A DNA stretch of 64,000 nt, taken from contig CAVIJD010000005.1 of NCBI GenBank assembly GCA_963643165.1, positions 1 to 64,000 on the forward strand, written 5' to 3'. The stretch is from F23-D06 sp963643165. GTDB taxonomy: Bacteria > Bacteroidota > Bacteroidia > Bacteroidales > WCHB1-69. The translations under genes were made by a program, and so were the position numbers. The notes under the pieces were generated by a model, which made no database searches, was not told the origin of the DNA, and saw only the letters and a program-made list of their open reading frames with translations. Of this stretch, positions 25,458 to 33,136 are shown one piece after another; the stretch's first letter is position 1; the number at the start of each line of letters is the position of its first letter.

Positions 25458-25558
25458 ACTTCTATTTTTAACATTTTCACACCGACCCTCTGAACATTGT
25501 GAAGTCCGTTAGCCAAAATCCAAAGATATCGGTGCGGCAAATATAGTGTTTTTCTGTT
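25458..25558 (-). promoter_or_regulatory. Duplicated promoter/leader, copy 2
   Basis: Counterpart of 23768-23868. The -7 motif here is TATATTTG (25539-25546) followed by CCGCACC, so substitutions between the copies keep TAnnTTTG intact. It drives the DUF3791-DUF3990-DUF3791 operon. Confidence 0.75.
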
Positions 25559-25593
25559 ATGACTGTCAGGTAAACACAAAACAGCACAAGACC

Positions 25594-26246
25594 CGGGCGA
25601 ATGCAGAATGTAGAATGCAGAGGCGTTACGCATGTTGTTCTTTCTCTCTTTCCACGATGTTGACCCTCTTCGAGGACCTGTTTGACTCGGGGCGCGGCTT
25701 GCTCCGACGGCTTCACCGTCGGTTATGGTCATTGGCGACTCAACGAGCCGCCAATGATGGGGCATCTCCGATGCCCGAGGACTACAAGAACTTCTTTGCC
25801 CCACGCACCATGCTAGGGCTGACTTGCCAACTAAGATGGAGGATGTGGCCATCTGCGCGACGCCCTCGGAGAGGGCGAAAGCGGGCTGCCGCAGGCAGTC
25901 TGCTCCATAACCGGCGGTGGAGCGACCGCAAGGGAGCGGAACCGTCGGCTGCGACGCGCCCACGCCACCCTCGACCCTCGAAGAGGGCCAACATCAACGT
26001 CCAGGTCGGAGATCGCCGACTTCGCCAAGTACAAGCGGGAGTTCTTCGAGAAGTACATCGACCTTTCCAATGGCCTGCCGACAGACGGCACGCTGCGGCG
26101 CTTTTTCCAGAACCAGACCCCGAAGTCGTTCCGGACCCGCTTTGCGGAATGGGCATCCTCAATCGTGCATGACAGCGCGCATGGCAAGGTCTTCAAAGCG
26201 CAACGCCCCAGCCACAATCAGTGGGCTCATTTGTACGGCAACCGTA
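25594..26246 (+). repeat. MITE-like repeat, copy D (long form)
   Basis: About 650 bp, nearly identical to copy E over its whole length. The left end is truncated (starts CGGGCGAATGC); the right end is ATTTGTACGGCAACCGTA. Residues encoded at about 26010-26170 read as an ISAs1-type transposase fragment (DFAKYKREFFEKYIDLSNGL then TPKSFRTRFAEWASSI), without start or catalytic core. It ends shortly before the Fic promoter. Confidence 0.8.
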
Positions 26247-26263
26247 TAAATCATGGCCGGAAA

Positions 26264-26312
26264 TTTGGCTGTGCGATATTATTTTTGTATTTTTGCCGCA
26301 AAATATGCGGCA
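26264..26312 (+). promoter_or_regulatory. Fic promoter with palindrome at the transcription start
   Basis: TTTG (26264-26267), 20 bases, TATTTTTG (26288-26295): a full Bacteroidota promoter. Immediately after it GCCGCA-AAATAT-GCGGC (26295-26311) forms a palindrome over the expected start of transcription, a possible operator or leader hairpin. Confidence 0.65.
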
Positions 26313-26338
26313 TTATTTGAATTGTATTACCGCACAAA

Positions 26339-27640
26339 ATGACAAAAGGCATGTATATACACGAATATGACAATTGGACAGACTTTCGTTGGGACGATGC
26401 GCAGATAGCACTCAAGCTGGATGAGGTGACGCGAAAACAAGGACTGCTTTACGGCAAATTGAACGGACTTGGCTTTGACAGCCAACTCAATGCGATGGCA
26501 GAGAACTTGACACGCGACTTGCTGCATTCGTCAGAGATTGAAGGCATCCGTCTCAATGCAGACGAGGTGCGTTCGTCAATAGCACGGCGACTGGGTATTG
26601 AGAGCAAAAACAGCGTCCCGTCCTCACATTATATAGACGGAGTGGTGTCTGTAATGCTCGATGCTACCGAAAACTATGAGCATGTGTTAACCAAGGAACG
26701 TCTTTGCGGTTGGCAGGCGGCTTTTTTTCCAACAGGCTTCAGTGGGGGCAGTCAGATAGAGGTTGGCAAGTATCGCACTTGCGACGAACACATCGTATCG
26801 GGCTTCTTGGGCCGTGAACGGGTACATTATGTGGCGCCGTCGCCGGATAGAGTGGAAGCGGAGATGCAGAAGTTTGTCGATTGGTTCAACAGAGAACAAC
26901 CCGTTTCGCCAGTTATACGCTCTGCTATTGCCCATTTCTGGTTCGTCAGCATTCATCCTTTCGAGGACGGCAACGGCCGCTTGGCCCGCATCCTTGGTGA
27001 CGTGTTCCTGTCACGAGGCGACCGCAGCCGCTTGCGTTTCTACAACATATCTTCCGAAATAAACCGTGACAAGAAGCATTACTATGAGGTGCTCGAACGA
27101 GTGCAGCATGGTGATGGCGACATAACGGAATGGCTGGTGTGGTATGTGGATACATTGTTGGCGGCTTTGGCTGAGGCAGATTCATTGGTAAATGGTGTAC
27201 TCAACAAGTCGCTCTTCTGGCTCCGGGCATCGTCGGCGGCAATGAACCAACGCCAGACTGACACGCTGAACCTTTTCCTTGATGGCTATGAGGCCAAGAT
27301 TACGACCAAGACGTGGGCCGACCTGAATAAATGTTCCAAAGACACTGCCGGCCGCGACATTCAGGATTTAGTGCTGAAGGGTATGTTGCGCGAAGATGTC
27401 CCTGGAGCTAAACGTCCAAGCTATTCCATTGTGTTCAGCGATGACGACCTCTATACATCTGACTTCACTGATGTAAGCGTGGAAGGAAATGGCAACGAGT
27501 ATTATCTGTGTGCTATATATAAAGGTGTAACTTCGGTACGTGAGCGTATCCTTCGTCTTGATGCGGAACGATACGAACGTGGTGATCTGTCAAAAGAAAA
27601 TTTGCTTGCCAAGTACTGCAGTTATATCGTAAAAGAATAA
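26339..27640 (+). CDS. Fic-domain AMPylase with DUF4172 N-terminus
   Basis: 433 residues (or 429 from the ATG at 26351). Residues about 5-90 are the DUF4172 region with the inhibitory motif SSEIEG (S64..E68 G69), the (S/T)xxxE(G/N) type that blocks ATP. The catalytic Fic motif HPFEDGNGRLAR lies near 206-217. The C-terminal 150 residues hold a predicted winged-helix region (TTKTWADLNKCSKDTAGRDI). Family members transfer AMP to proteins and are autoinhibited. Alone in its transcript, with its own promoter, in the accessory island; target unknown. Confidence 0.92.
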   Translation: MTKGMYIHEYDNWTDFRWDDAQIALKLDEVTRKQGLLYGKLNGLGFDSQLNAMAENLTRDLLHSSEIEGIRLNADEVRSSIARRLGIESKNSVPSSHYIDGVVSVMLDATENYEHVLTKERLCGWQAAFFPTGFSGGSQIEVGKYRTCDEHIVSGFLGRERVHYVAPSPDRVEAEMQKFVDWFNREQPVSPVIRSAIAHFWFVSIHPFEDGNGRLARILGDVFLSRGDRSRLRFYNISSEINRDKKHYYEVLERVQHGDGDITEWLVWYVDTLLAALAEADSLVNGVLNKSLFWLRASSAAMNQRQTDTLNLFLDGYEAKITTKTWADLNKCSKDTAGRDIQDLVLKGMLREDVPGAKRPSYSIVFSDDDLYTSDFTDVSVEGNGNEYYLCAIYKGVTSVRERILRLDAERYERGDLSKENLLAKYCSYIVKE

Positions 27641-27675
27641 AAGAGACACGGATGTCATTTGTAGAACACAAGTCT

Positions 27676-27762
27676 TAACCCAACATTGACTCTTCCAAGA
27701 TGTTTTTCTTTTGTAGTCAGCAGTTTGCGTCATAGCATTTGCGTCGCTGTGTACTACAGATT
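27676..27762 (+). repeat. 87-bp inverted repeat, left end of nested element
   Basis: TAACCCAACATTGACTC through CTGTGTACTACAGATT is the reverse complement of 29954-30040 with scattered mismatches. The outer ends read TAACCCAA/TTGGGTTA. Confidence 0.85.
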
Positions 27763-27879
27763 TCCTGACTTTGGCGGTCCGAAATCCGTCTTTGTGCTAA
27801 TTGTTTGAATATTAGCAAATTAGTGATTTTGTGCAAATATTTTGGGTGAATCGCTGCTCCTTTTTGCTATCTTCACCGC

Positions 27880-28315
27880 ATGTTTGTACGCAAACGGAGG
27901 AATCGTTCAGGCACTACCAGTGTGGTAGTGATAGACAAGAGTTCGCACCAATACAGACCTTCCCTTACAGACAATCATTGATCAATATCACGGGCTGTGG
28001 GTCGTGGAACGGGCTTTCAGGATATCCAAAGGCAACCTTGAGATGAGGCCTATCTTCCACTTCACCGAAAAACGAATAGAAGCGCATATATGCATATGCT
28101 TCGTCGCTTACAAGGTCTATAAGGAACTTGAACGTGTCGTCAAGGAAATCAAACTTGGCATCAGTGTTGACAGACTCCTTGATATTGCGAAAACAATCAT
28201 CACTCTGCAAGTCAAGATACCGGGAACTGACAACGTGCGTGCCAAGACACTTTTCCTGACTCAGGAACAGCAATCCCTACTGCCTCTTTTCAAGGAACTG
28301 GAAATCGATTCTTGA
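27880..28315 (+). pseudogene. Internally deleted IS1634-family transposase
   Basis: It begins with the typical N-terminus MFVRKRRNRSGTTSVVVIDK, then jumps within about 20 bases to the C-terminal region DQYHGLWVVERAFRISK, EMRPIFHFTEKRIEAHICIC and ends ...LPLFKELEIDS with a stop at 28315. The whole middle, including most of the catalytic domain, is gone. TTTGGGTGAATC occurs on both sides (27841-27852 and 28316-28327). Confidence 0.75.
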
Positions 28316-28328
28316 TTTGGGTGAATCT

Positions 28329-28992
28329 CACGGCTGCCGCACGAATGTAGAATTTAGAATTAAGAATGCAGAATGTTACGCGTGTTGTTCTCTCTTTCCA
28401 CGATGTTGGCCCTCTTCGAGGACCTGTTTGATTCGGGGCGCGGCTTGCTCCGACGGCTTCACCGTCGGTTATGGTCATTGGCGACTCAACGAGCCGCCAA
28501 TGATGGGGCATCTCCGATGCCCGAGGACTACAAGAACTTCTTTGCCCCACGCACCATGCTAGGGCTGACTTGCCAACTAAGATGGAGGATGTGGCCATCT
28601 GCGCGACGCCCTCGGAGAGGGCGAAAGCGGGCTGCCGCAGGCAGTCTGCTCCATAACCGGCGGTGGAGCGACCGCAAGGGAGCGGAACCGTCGGCTGCGA
28701 CGCGCCCACGCCACCCTCGACCCTCGAAGAGGGCCAACATCAACGTCCAGGTCGGAGATCGCCGACTTCGCCAAGTACAAGCGGGAGTTCTTCGAGAAGT
28801 ACATCGACCTTTCCAATGGCCTGCCGACAGACGGCACGCTGCGGCGCTTTTCCCAGAACCTGAACCCGAAGTCGTTCCGGGCCCGCTTTGCGGAATGGGC
28901 ATCCTCAATCGTGCATGACAGCGCGCATGGCAAGGTCTTCAAAGCGCAACGCCCCAGCCACAATCAGTTGGCTCATTTGTGCGGCAACCGTG
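28329..28992 (+). repeat. MITE-like repeat, copy E (long form, both ends)
   Basis: 664 bp with both inverted ends (CACGGCTGCCGCACGAAT; ATTTGTGCGGCAACCGTG). Nearly identical to copy D, so one of the two is recent. It carries the ISAs1-like transposase fragment at about 28756-28915 and sits inside IS1634-like sequence. Confidence 0.82.
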
Positions 28993-29364
28993 GACGACAC
29001 GACACCGTCGCCTCCTTTGCGGTGAACCAGGCGAAAGCGGACGAGATGCTGCTCACTGCCGACTTCTTTGCGAACAAGACAGTCGGTATGAGCCTTGACC
29101 CGCTGCAGGCCATGGACAACTACGGAATGAGGGACGAGCATGCGAAATGTATCGCTCTGCAGAAAGACCAACTCGGGCACAACCGTCTCAGAGCATGGCC
29201 TGAAAGCGGCAGACACGGCCGGATGCTCATCTGCTTCGTGGGGCTCATCCTCGCCTCATATGTCCGTTCGGTGTGGGAGGGTGACGAACTTCTCCGCAAG
29301 TGCTTCGACTCGACCGAAATCGTGCTGACCGAGATGAGGGCCGTGCGTTGCATAGAGCAGATAA
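28993..29364 (+). pseudogene. IS1634-like transposase C-terminal fragment
   Basis: MLLTADFFANKTVGMSL, HAKCIALQKDQLGHNRLRAW and GRMLICFVGLILASYVRSVW match the C-terminal third of IS1634/IS4-type transposases. It is open in the same frame as the ISAs1 fragment of copy E upstream, giving a chimeric frame through 29429, then breaks at about 29360. Confidence 0.6.
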
Positions 29365-29953
29365 GTTCAACTTATCCGAGAAGGTCATCGAACGCATGGG
29401 CAGGACCCGGCAGAGATACCCGTCGATAGCCCGGCACTATGCGATAGACTATGTCCCCGACAACGAGGAGCGGCCGAAGAACATGGCCGACATCCGCTGG
29501 CGGATAGCCGTGCCGGAGAATGTGGACAGGGACAGCGGCGTCTATTTCCTGCGCACAAACGTGCCGACTTTTGACGAGAAGACCGCCTGGGACTACTACA
29601 ACCTGACGCGGGAGATAGAATGCACCAACCGCCAGTTGAAGACCGACCTCGGCCTGCGCCCCGTCTATCACCAGACCGACGGGCGTTCGGACGCCCACCT
29701 CTTCTTCGGGCTGCTGGCCTACTGGGTCGTGAATACCATACGTCACAGGCTGAAGCAGAGGGGGATGACTCACTGTTGGACGGAAATCGTGAGGAGGATG
29801 TCAACGCAGAAGGCCATAACGACGAAAGCCGTCAATGCCGTCGGCGAAAAGGTCCGCATGCGGCAGTGCAGCGAGCCGACGAAGGTCGCCAACGAAATCT
29901 ACGAACTCTTGGACTACAAGAAAATGCCGTTCCGGAAAATCAAGATCGAATAA
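29364..29953 (+). pseudogene. IS1634-like transposase C-terminal half, second type
   Basis: KFNLSEKVIERMGRTRQRYP, DSGVYFLRTN, YYNLTREIECTNRQLKTDL and HLFFGLLAYWVVNTIRHRL are the end of a transposase with the IS1634-type ExxxxxxxxxxK-like region; the stop lies right before the right inverted repeat. The N-terminal half is missing. Open from 29300 but without its own start. Confidence 0.7.
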
Positions 29954-30040
29954 AATCTGTAGTACACAGCGACGCAAATGCAATGACGCAAGTTGCTGAC
30001 TCCCCCCAAAAAACATCTTGAAAAAGTCAAAGTTGGGTTA
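29954..30040 (-). repeat. 87-bp inverted repeat, right end of nested element
   Basis: AATCTGTAGTACACAGCGAC through AAGTTGGGTTA, inverted relative to 27676-27762. Confidence 0.85.
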
Positions 30041-30303
30041 TTTTAGTCCAAACCGTTCAACCTGTTCGTAGCGGCATACGTTGTCAACCAGGTTCGTCAG
30101 GGTGTTTCAGGCCGCGTTCCGCGCAAAGCCTCCCCGTCACCCGCCCACAACTCATTGCCATGGCCAACCTTTGTCGCGTTGTTCTCCCCGCTGGAGTTGC
30201 GCTGACAGGACATCTCCACGAAACAATCCTCACCCCCTCGCTCGCCTCTGCACAATTTTTTCCCCTTTTCTGCGTTGTACTGCTTTAATTTAAATGCACG
30301 ATT
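30041..30303. other. Spacer at right edge of accessory island
   Basis: 263 bp between the element and the flavodoxin gene. No gene, tRNA or clear -7 motif found; the composition is C-rich on this strand. Confidence 0.4.
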
Positions 30304-31134
30304 ATGAAGAAAACGATGATTTTAGTGTGCGCCGTTGCGATGTTCTCTGCCTGCGGCTCGCAAAAGAAAGACTCTGAGCCGCAAACGGGCGCGAAGTCGC
30401 TGGTGCTGTACTATTCGCAGAACGGCACGACGAAGAAGGTGGCCGAACTTATCAGCCAGAAGACAGGCGCGGACCTGGAGGCTATCGATGCCGTCAACCC
30501 CTACGACGGCGATTATGACCAAACTATTGCCCGCGGCAGACAGGAGATTGAGGCTAAGGTTCTGCCGGACATCAATCCGCTGAAATGCAACATTGGGGAT
30601 TATGATACGGTCTATCTCGGCTTCCCCGTATGGTTTGGCACGTATGCACCGCCGATGGGCAGACTGATTAAGGATACCGACTTCTCCGGCAAGGTGCTGG
30701 TCCCGTTCTGTACGTTCGGAAGCGGCGGCCTGGAGTCGAGCGTGGCTAACCTCAAGGCTGCTCAGCCCAACAGCACGGTGCTCGAGGGCTTTGGCATCCG
30801 CGCGGCCCGCATGGATGCTGCCTCCGCCGAACTTGACCAGTTTCTGATGCGCCTCGGCATCCTGCCCGGCACCGCCGAGCCACTGCCCCAATATGGCACC
30901 CCCGCACCTGTGACGGCCGAGGAGAAAGCACTGTTTGACGAGGCCTGCGGCGACTATCCTATGCCGCTGGGCACCCCCGTGAGCGTTGCCAAAGCAGATG
31001 GTAAGGATTGCTCTTACTATTGCTTTACTACCGATAGCAAAAGTCCGGAAGGCGAAACGATGTCTTTCAAGATTTATGTGGTAAAACCCGCCGCCGAGAA
31101 TAGTAAGGCCGAGTTTACAAAGGTGGTGCGTTGA
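30304..31134 (+). CDS. Flavodoxin-domain lipoprotein
   Basis: 276 residues: lipoprotein signal (VAMFSACGSQ, Cys17), then a flavodoxin-like domain with the FMN phosphate loop YYSQNGTTKKVAELI near 38 and LGFPVWFGTYAPPMGR near 101. Residues after about 185 are an extra region without a recognised domain. Exported flavodoxins of this kind are common in this phylum and may carry electrons or act as quinone reductases in the envelope; role not established. Confidence 0.88.
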   Translation: MKKTMILVCAVAMFSACGSQKKDSEPQTGAKSLVLYYSQNGTTKKVAELISQKTGADLEAIDAVNPYDGDYDQTIARGRQEIEAKVLPDINPLKCNIGDYDTVYLGFPVWFGTYAPPMGRLIKDTDFSGKVLVPFCTFGSGGLESSVANLKAAQPNSTVLEGFGIRAARMDAASAELDQFLMRLGILPGTAEPLPQYGTPAPVTAEEKALFDEACGDYPMPLGTPVSVAKADGKDCSYYCFTTDSKSPEGETMSFKIYVVKPAAENSKAEFTKVVR

Positions 31135-31165
31135 CACCCCCTCACCATTGCATTCTGAAAAAATC

Positions 31166-31205
31166 GAATCCCCGTCAACGCTCCAAATGGCAATGACGGG
31201 GATTC
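31166..31205 (+). terminator. Hairpin terminator after flavodoxin gene
   Basis: GAATCCCCGTCA / TGACGGGGATTC form a 12-bp stem with a 16-base loop, followed by CTTTGTCTTTA. Confidence 0.65.
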
Positions 31206-31221
31206 CTTTGTCTTTATTAGG

Positions 31222-31246
31222 TCAATCATTCAATCATTCAATCATT
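31222..31246 (+). repeat. Three tandem TCAATCAT units over a stop codon
   Basis: An 8-bp unit repeated three times; the last unit contains the stop codon (TCA on this strand) of the riboflavin kinase gene. Confidence 0.8.
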
Positions 31247-31649
31247 CCATATCAAGCGCAGGCGGGACTACGGTTGGTTGGCCTGTTGCAAAGAACTGCT
31301 TGACGGCTTCGCGGTCGTGCTCCATTTGCCTGATGAGCTCATCCGTACCCGAAAACTTTTTCTCGTCACGGACTTTGCTGACGATGCAGAACGAGATGTT
31401 TTTTCCGTAAATGTCTTGTCTGAAGTCGAAAATGTTGATTTCGACGGTCAGGGCGGTCATGTGTAGGGTGGGGCGGCTGCCTACATAGAGCATGCCATAG
31501 TGGAGCGTGTCGTCAATGCACACCTTTACGGCGAACACGCCTTTTTCGAGAATCACATTGTCGACTGTCTGCAAGTTTGCCGTGGGGAAGCCGAACGTCT
31601 CCCCGTTGTGCAGGCCGTGGATGACGGTGCCGCTTATCCAACTGCCCAT
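31242..31649 (-). CDS. Stand-alone riboflavin kinase domain
   Basis: 135 residues from the ATG at 31649 equal the C-terminal riboflavin kinase domain of RibF: ISGTVIHGLHNGE then FGFPTANLQ, a GVFAVKV strand, RPTLHMTALTVEINIFDF near 60 and YGKNISFCIV. It would make FMN from riboflavin and ATP. The FAD synthetase domain normally fused before it in bacteria is absent. It begins one base after sufB stops. The start chosen is the one after the sufB stop. Confidence 0.82.
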   Translation of the reverse strand: MGSWISGTVIHGLHNGETFGFPTANLQTVDNVILEKGVFAVKVCIDDTLHYGMLYVGSRPTLHMTALTVEINIFDFRQDIYGKNISFCIVSKVRDEKKFSGTDELIRQMEHDREAVKQFFATGQPTVVPPALDME

Positions 31650-31650
31650 A

Positions 31651-33102
31651 TTATCCGATGCTTCCGGCCAGACTGATGCTGAGCAGCTTTTGAGCTTCAA
31701 CGGCAAACTCCATCGGAAGTTTGCCTAACACGTCTTTGGCGTATCCGTTCACAATCAGGCTGATGGCGCTCTCTTTGTCGATGCCGCGCTGCTGGCAGTA
31801 GAAGAGCTGGTCTTCCGAAATCTTGGAGGTGGTGGCCTCATGTTCCACGACAGACGAGGGGTTTGCGCATTTGATGTCGGGCCAGGTGTGCGCTCCGCAG
31901 GCATCGCCCATCAGCAGAGAGTCGCACTGCGAGAAGTTACGCGCGTTTTCGGCGTTCTTGGCCACTTTCACGAGGCCGCGGTAGCTGTTTTGGCTTTTGC
32001 CCGCCGAGATGCCCTTTGATACGATCAAGCTTCGTGTGTTGCGTCCCAGATGGATCATCTTGGTGCCGGTGTCCGCCTGCTGGTAGTTGTTGGTTACGGC
32101 CACGGAAAAGAATTCGCCCACCGAATTGTCGCCCAGCAGCACGCACCCGGGGTATTTCCACGTTATGGCCGAGCCGGTTTCCACCTGTGTCCACGATATT
32201 TTGGAGTTTGCGCCTTTGCACAGGCCGCGTTTCGTGACCAGGTTATAGATGCCGCCGTTCCCGTCTTTGTCGCCGGGATACCAGTTCTGTACAGTGGAGT
32301 ATTTGATTTCAGCGTCTTTAAGGGCCACCAGCTCCACCACGGCGGCGTGCAGTTGGTTCTCGTCGCGTTGCGGTGCGGTGCAGCCTTCCATGTAGCTGAC
32401 GTAAGCCCCCTCGTCGGCAATGAGCAGCGTGCGCTCAAACTGTCCCGTGCCGGCTGCGTTGATCCTGAAGTAGGTGGAGAGTTCTATCGGGCATCGCACG
32501 CCTTTGGGGATGTAGCAGAATGAGCCCTCGCTGAACACGGCGGAGTTGAGGGCGGCATAGAAGTTGTCGGTGTAAGGGACCACAGAACCTAAATATTGCT
32601 TTACCAGTTCGGGGTATTGCCGGATGGCCTCGCCAAAGGAGCAGAAGATGATGCCTTGCTTCTTCAGGGTTTCTGAAAAGGTGGTTTTCACGGAAACGGA
32701 GTCCATGACGGCATCCACGGCTACGCCTGCGAGGATTTTCTGTTCTTGGAGGTTGATGCCCAGTTTGTTGAACGTATCTACCAACTCGGGGTCGGCCTCG
32801 TCGAGGCTGTTCAGCTGCTTTTTCTTCTTCGGAATGGCAAGATAGGTGATGTCTTGGTAGTCAGGGCGTTTGAAGTCGAGGTGTCCCCACTGGGGCTCTT
32901 TGAGGGTGGTCCAGTGCCGGTATGCTTTCAGCCGGAACTCGAGCAGCCATTCGGGCTCTTCCTTGCGGGCCGAGATCATACGGATGACTTGCTCGTTGAG
33001 GCCTTTGGGGAAATCTTCGATGTCGATATTGGAAACGAATCCGTATTTGTATTCGTTTGTGGTTATCTCGTTGAGAATGTTCTGGTCGTTTTCTTCTTTC
33101 AT
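31651..33102 (-). CDS. sufB: Fe-S cluster assembly scaffold SufB
   Basis: 483-residue SUF scaffold component, complete length: IEDFPKGLNEQVIRMISARK near 24, KGVRCPIELSTYFRIN near 200, MEGCTAPQRDENQLHAAVVE near 235 and NPSSVVEHEATTSKI near 415. Works with SufC and SufD to assemble [4Fe-4S] clusters. sufC and sufD are not adjacent here; the neighbours are trxB upstream and riboflavin kinase downstream on the same strand. Confidence 0.95.
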   Translation of the reverse strand: MKEENDQNILNEITTNEYKYGFVSNIDIEDFPKGLNEQVIRMISARKEEPEWLLEFRLKAYRHWTTLKEPQWGHLDFKRPDYQDITYLAIPKKKKQLNSLDEADPELVDTFNKLGINLQEQKILAGVAVDAVMDSVSVKTTFSETLKKQGIIFCSFGEAIRQYPELVKQYLGSVVPYTDNFYAALNSAVFSEGSFCYIPKGVRCPIELSTYFRINAAGTGQFERTLLIADEGAYVSYMEGCTAPQRDENQLHAAVVELVALKDAEIKYSTVQNWYPGDKDGNGGIYNLVTKRGLCKGANSKISWTQVETGSAITWKYPGCVLLGDNSVGEFFSVAVTNNYQQADTGTKMIHLGRNTRSLIVSKGISAGKSQNSYRGLVKVAKNAENARNFSQCDSLLMGDACGAHTWPDIKCANPSSVVEHEATTSKISEDQLFYCQQRGIDKESAISLIVNGYAKDVLGKLPMEFAVEAQKLLSISLAGSIG

Positions 33103-33136
33103 TGTTGTTGGGGTGAGGGGTGTTTCTGGACGGTGC

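Larger units (their letters stand above)
27676..30040. mobile_element. Nested, inactive insertion element bounded by 87-bp inverted repeats
   Basis: 2365 bp between inverted repeats. Contents from left: 27763-27839 no gene; an internally deleted IS1634-like transposase remnant; repeat copy E; a C-terminal IS1634-like fragment; then a second, different IS1634-like C-terminal fragment that ends at the right repeat and is the likely owner of the ends. No intact transposase. No clear target duplication at the outer ends. Confidence 0.7.

Noticed and set aside
25546..26172. Open frames inside repeat copies (MLALFEDLFDSGRGLLRRLH and similar) as genes
   Set aside because: They translate the hairpin-forming part of a non-coding repeat and change frame and length between copies.
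22470..30303. Prophage or conjugative element
   Set aside because: No integrase, capsid, tail, relaxase or type IV secretion gene is visible; only insertion-sequence debris and cargo.
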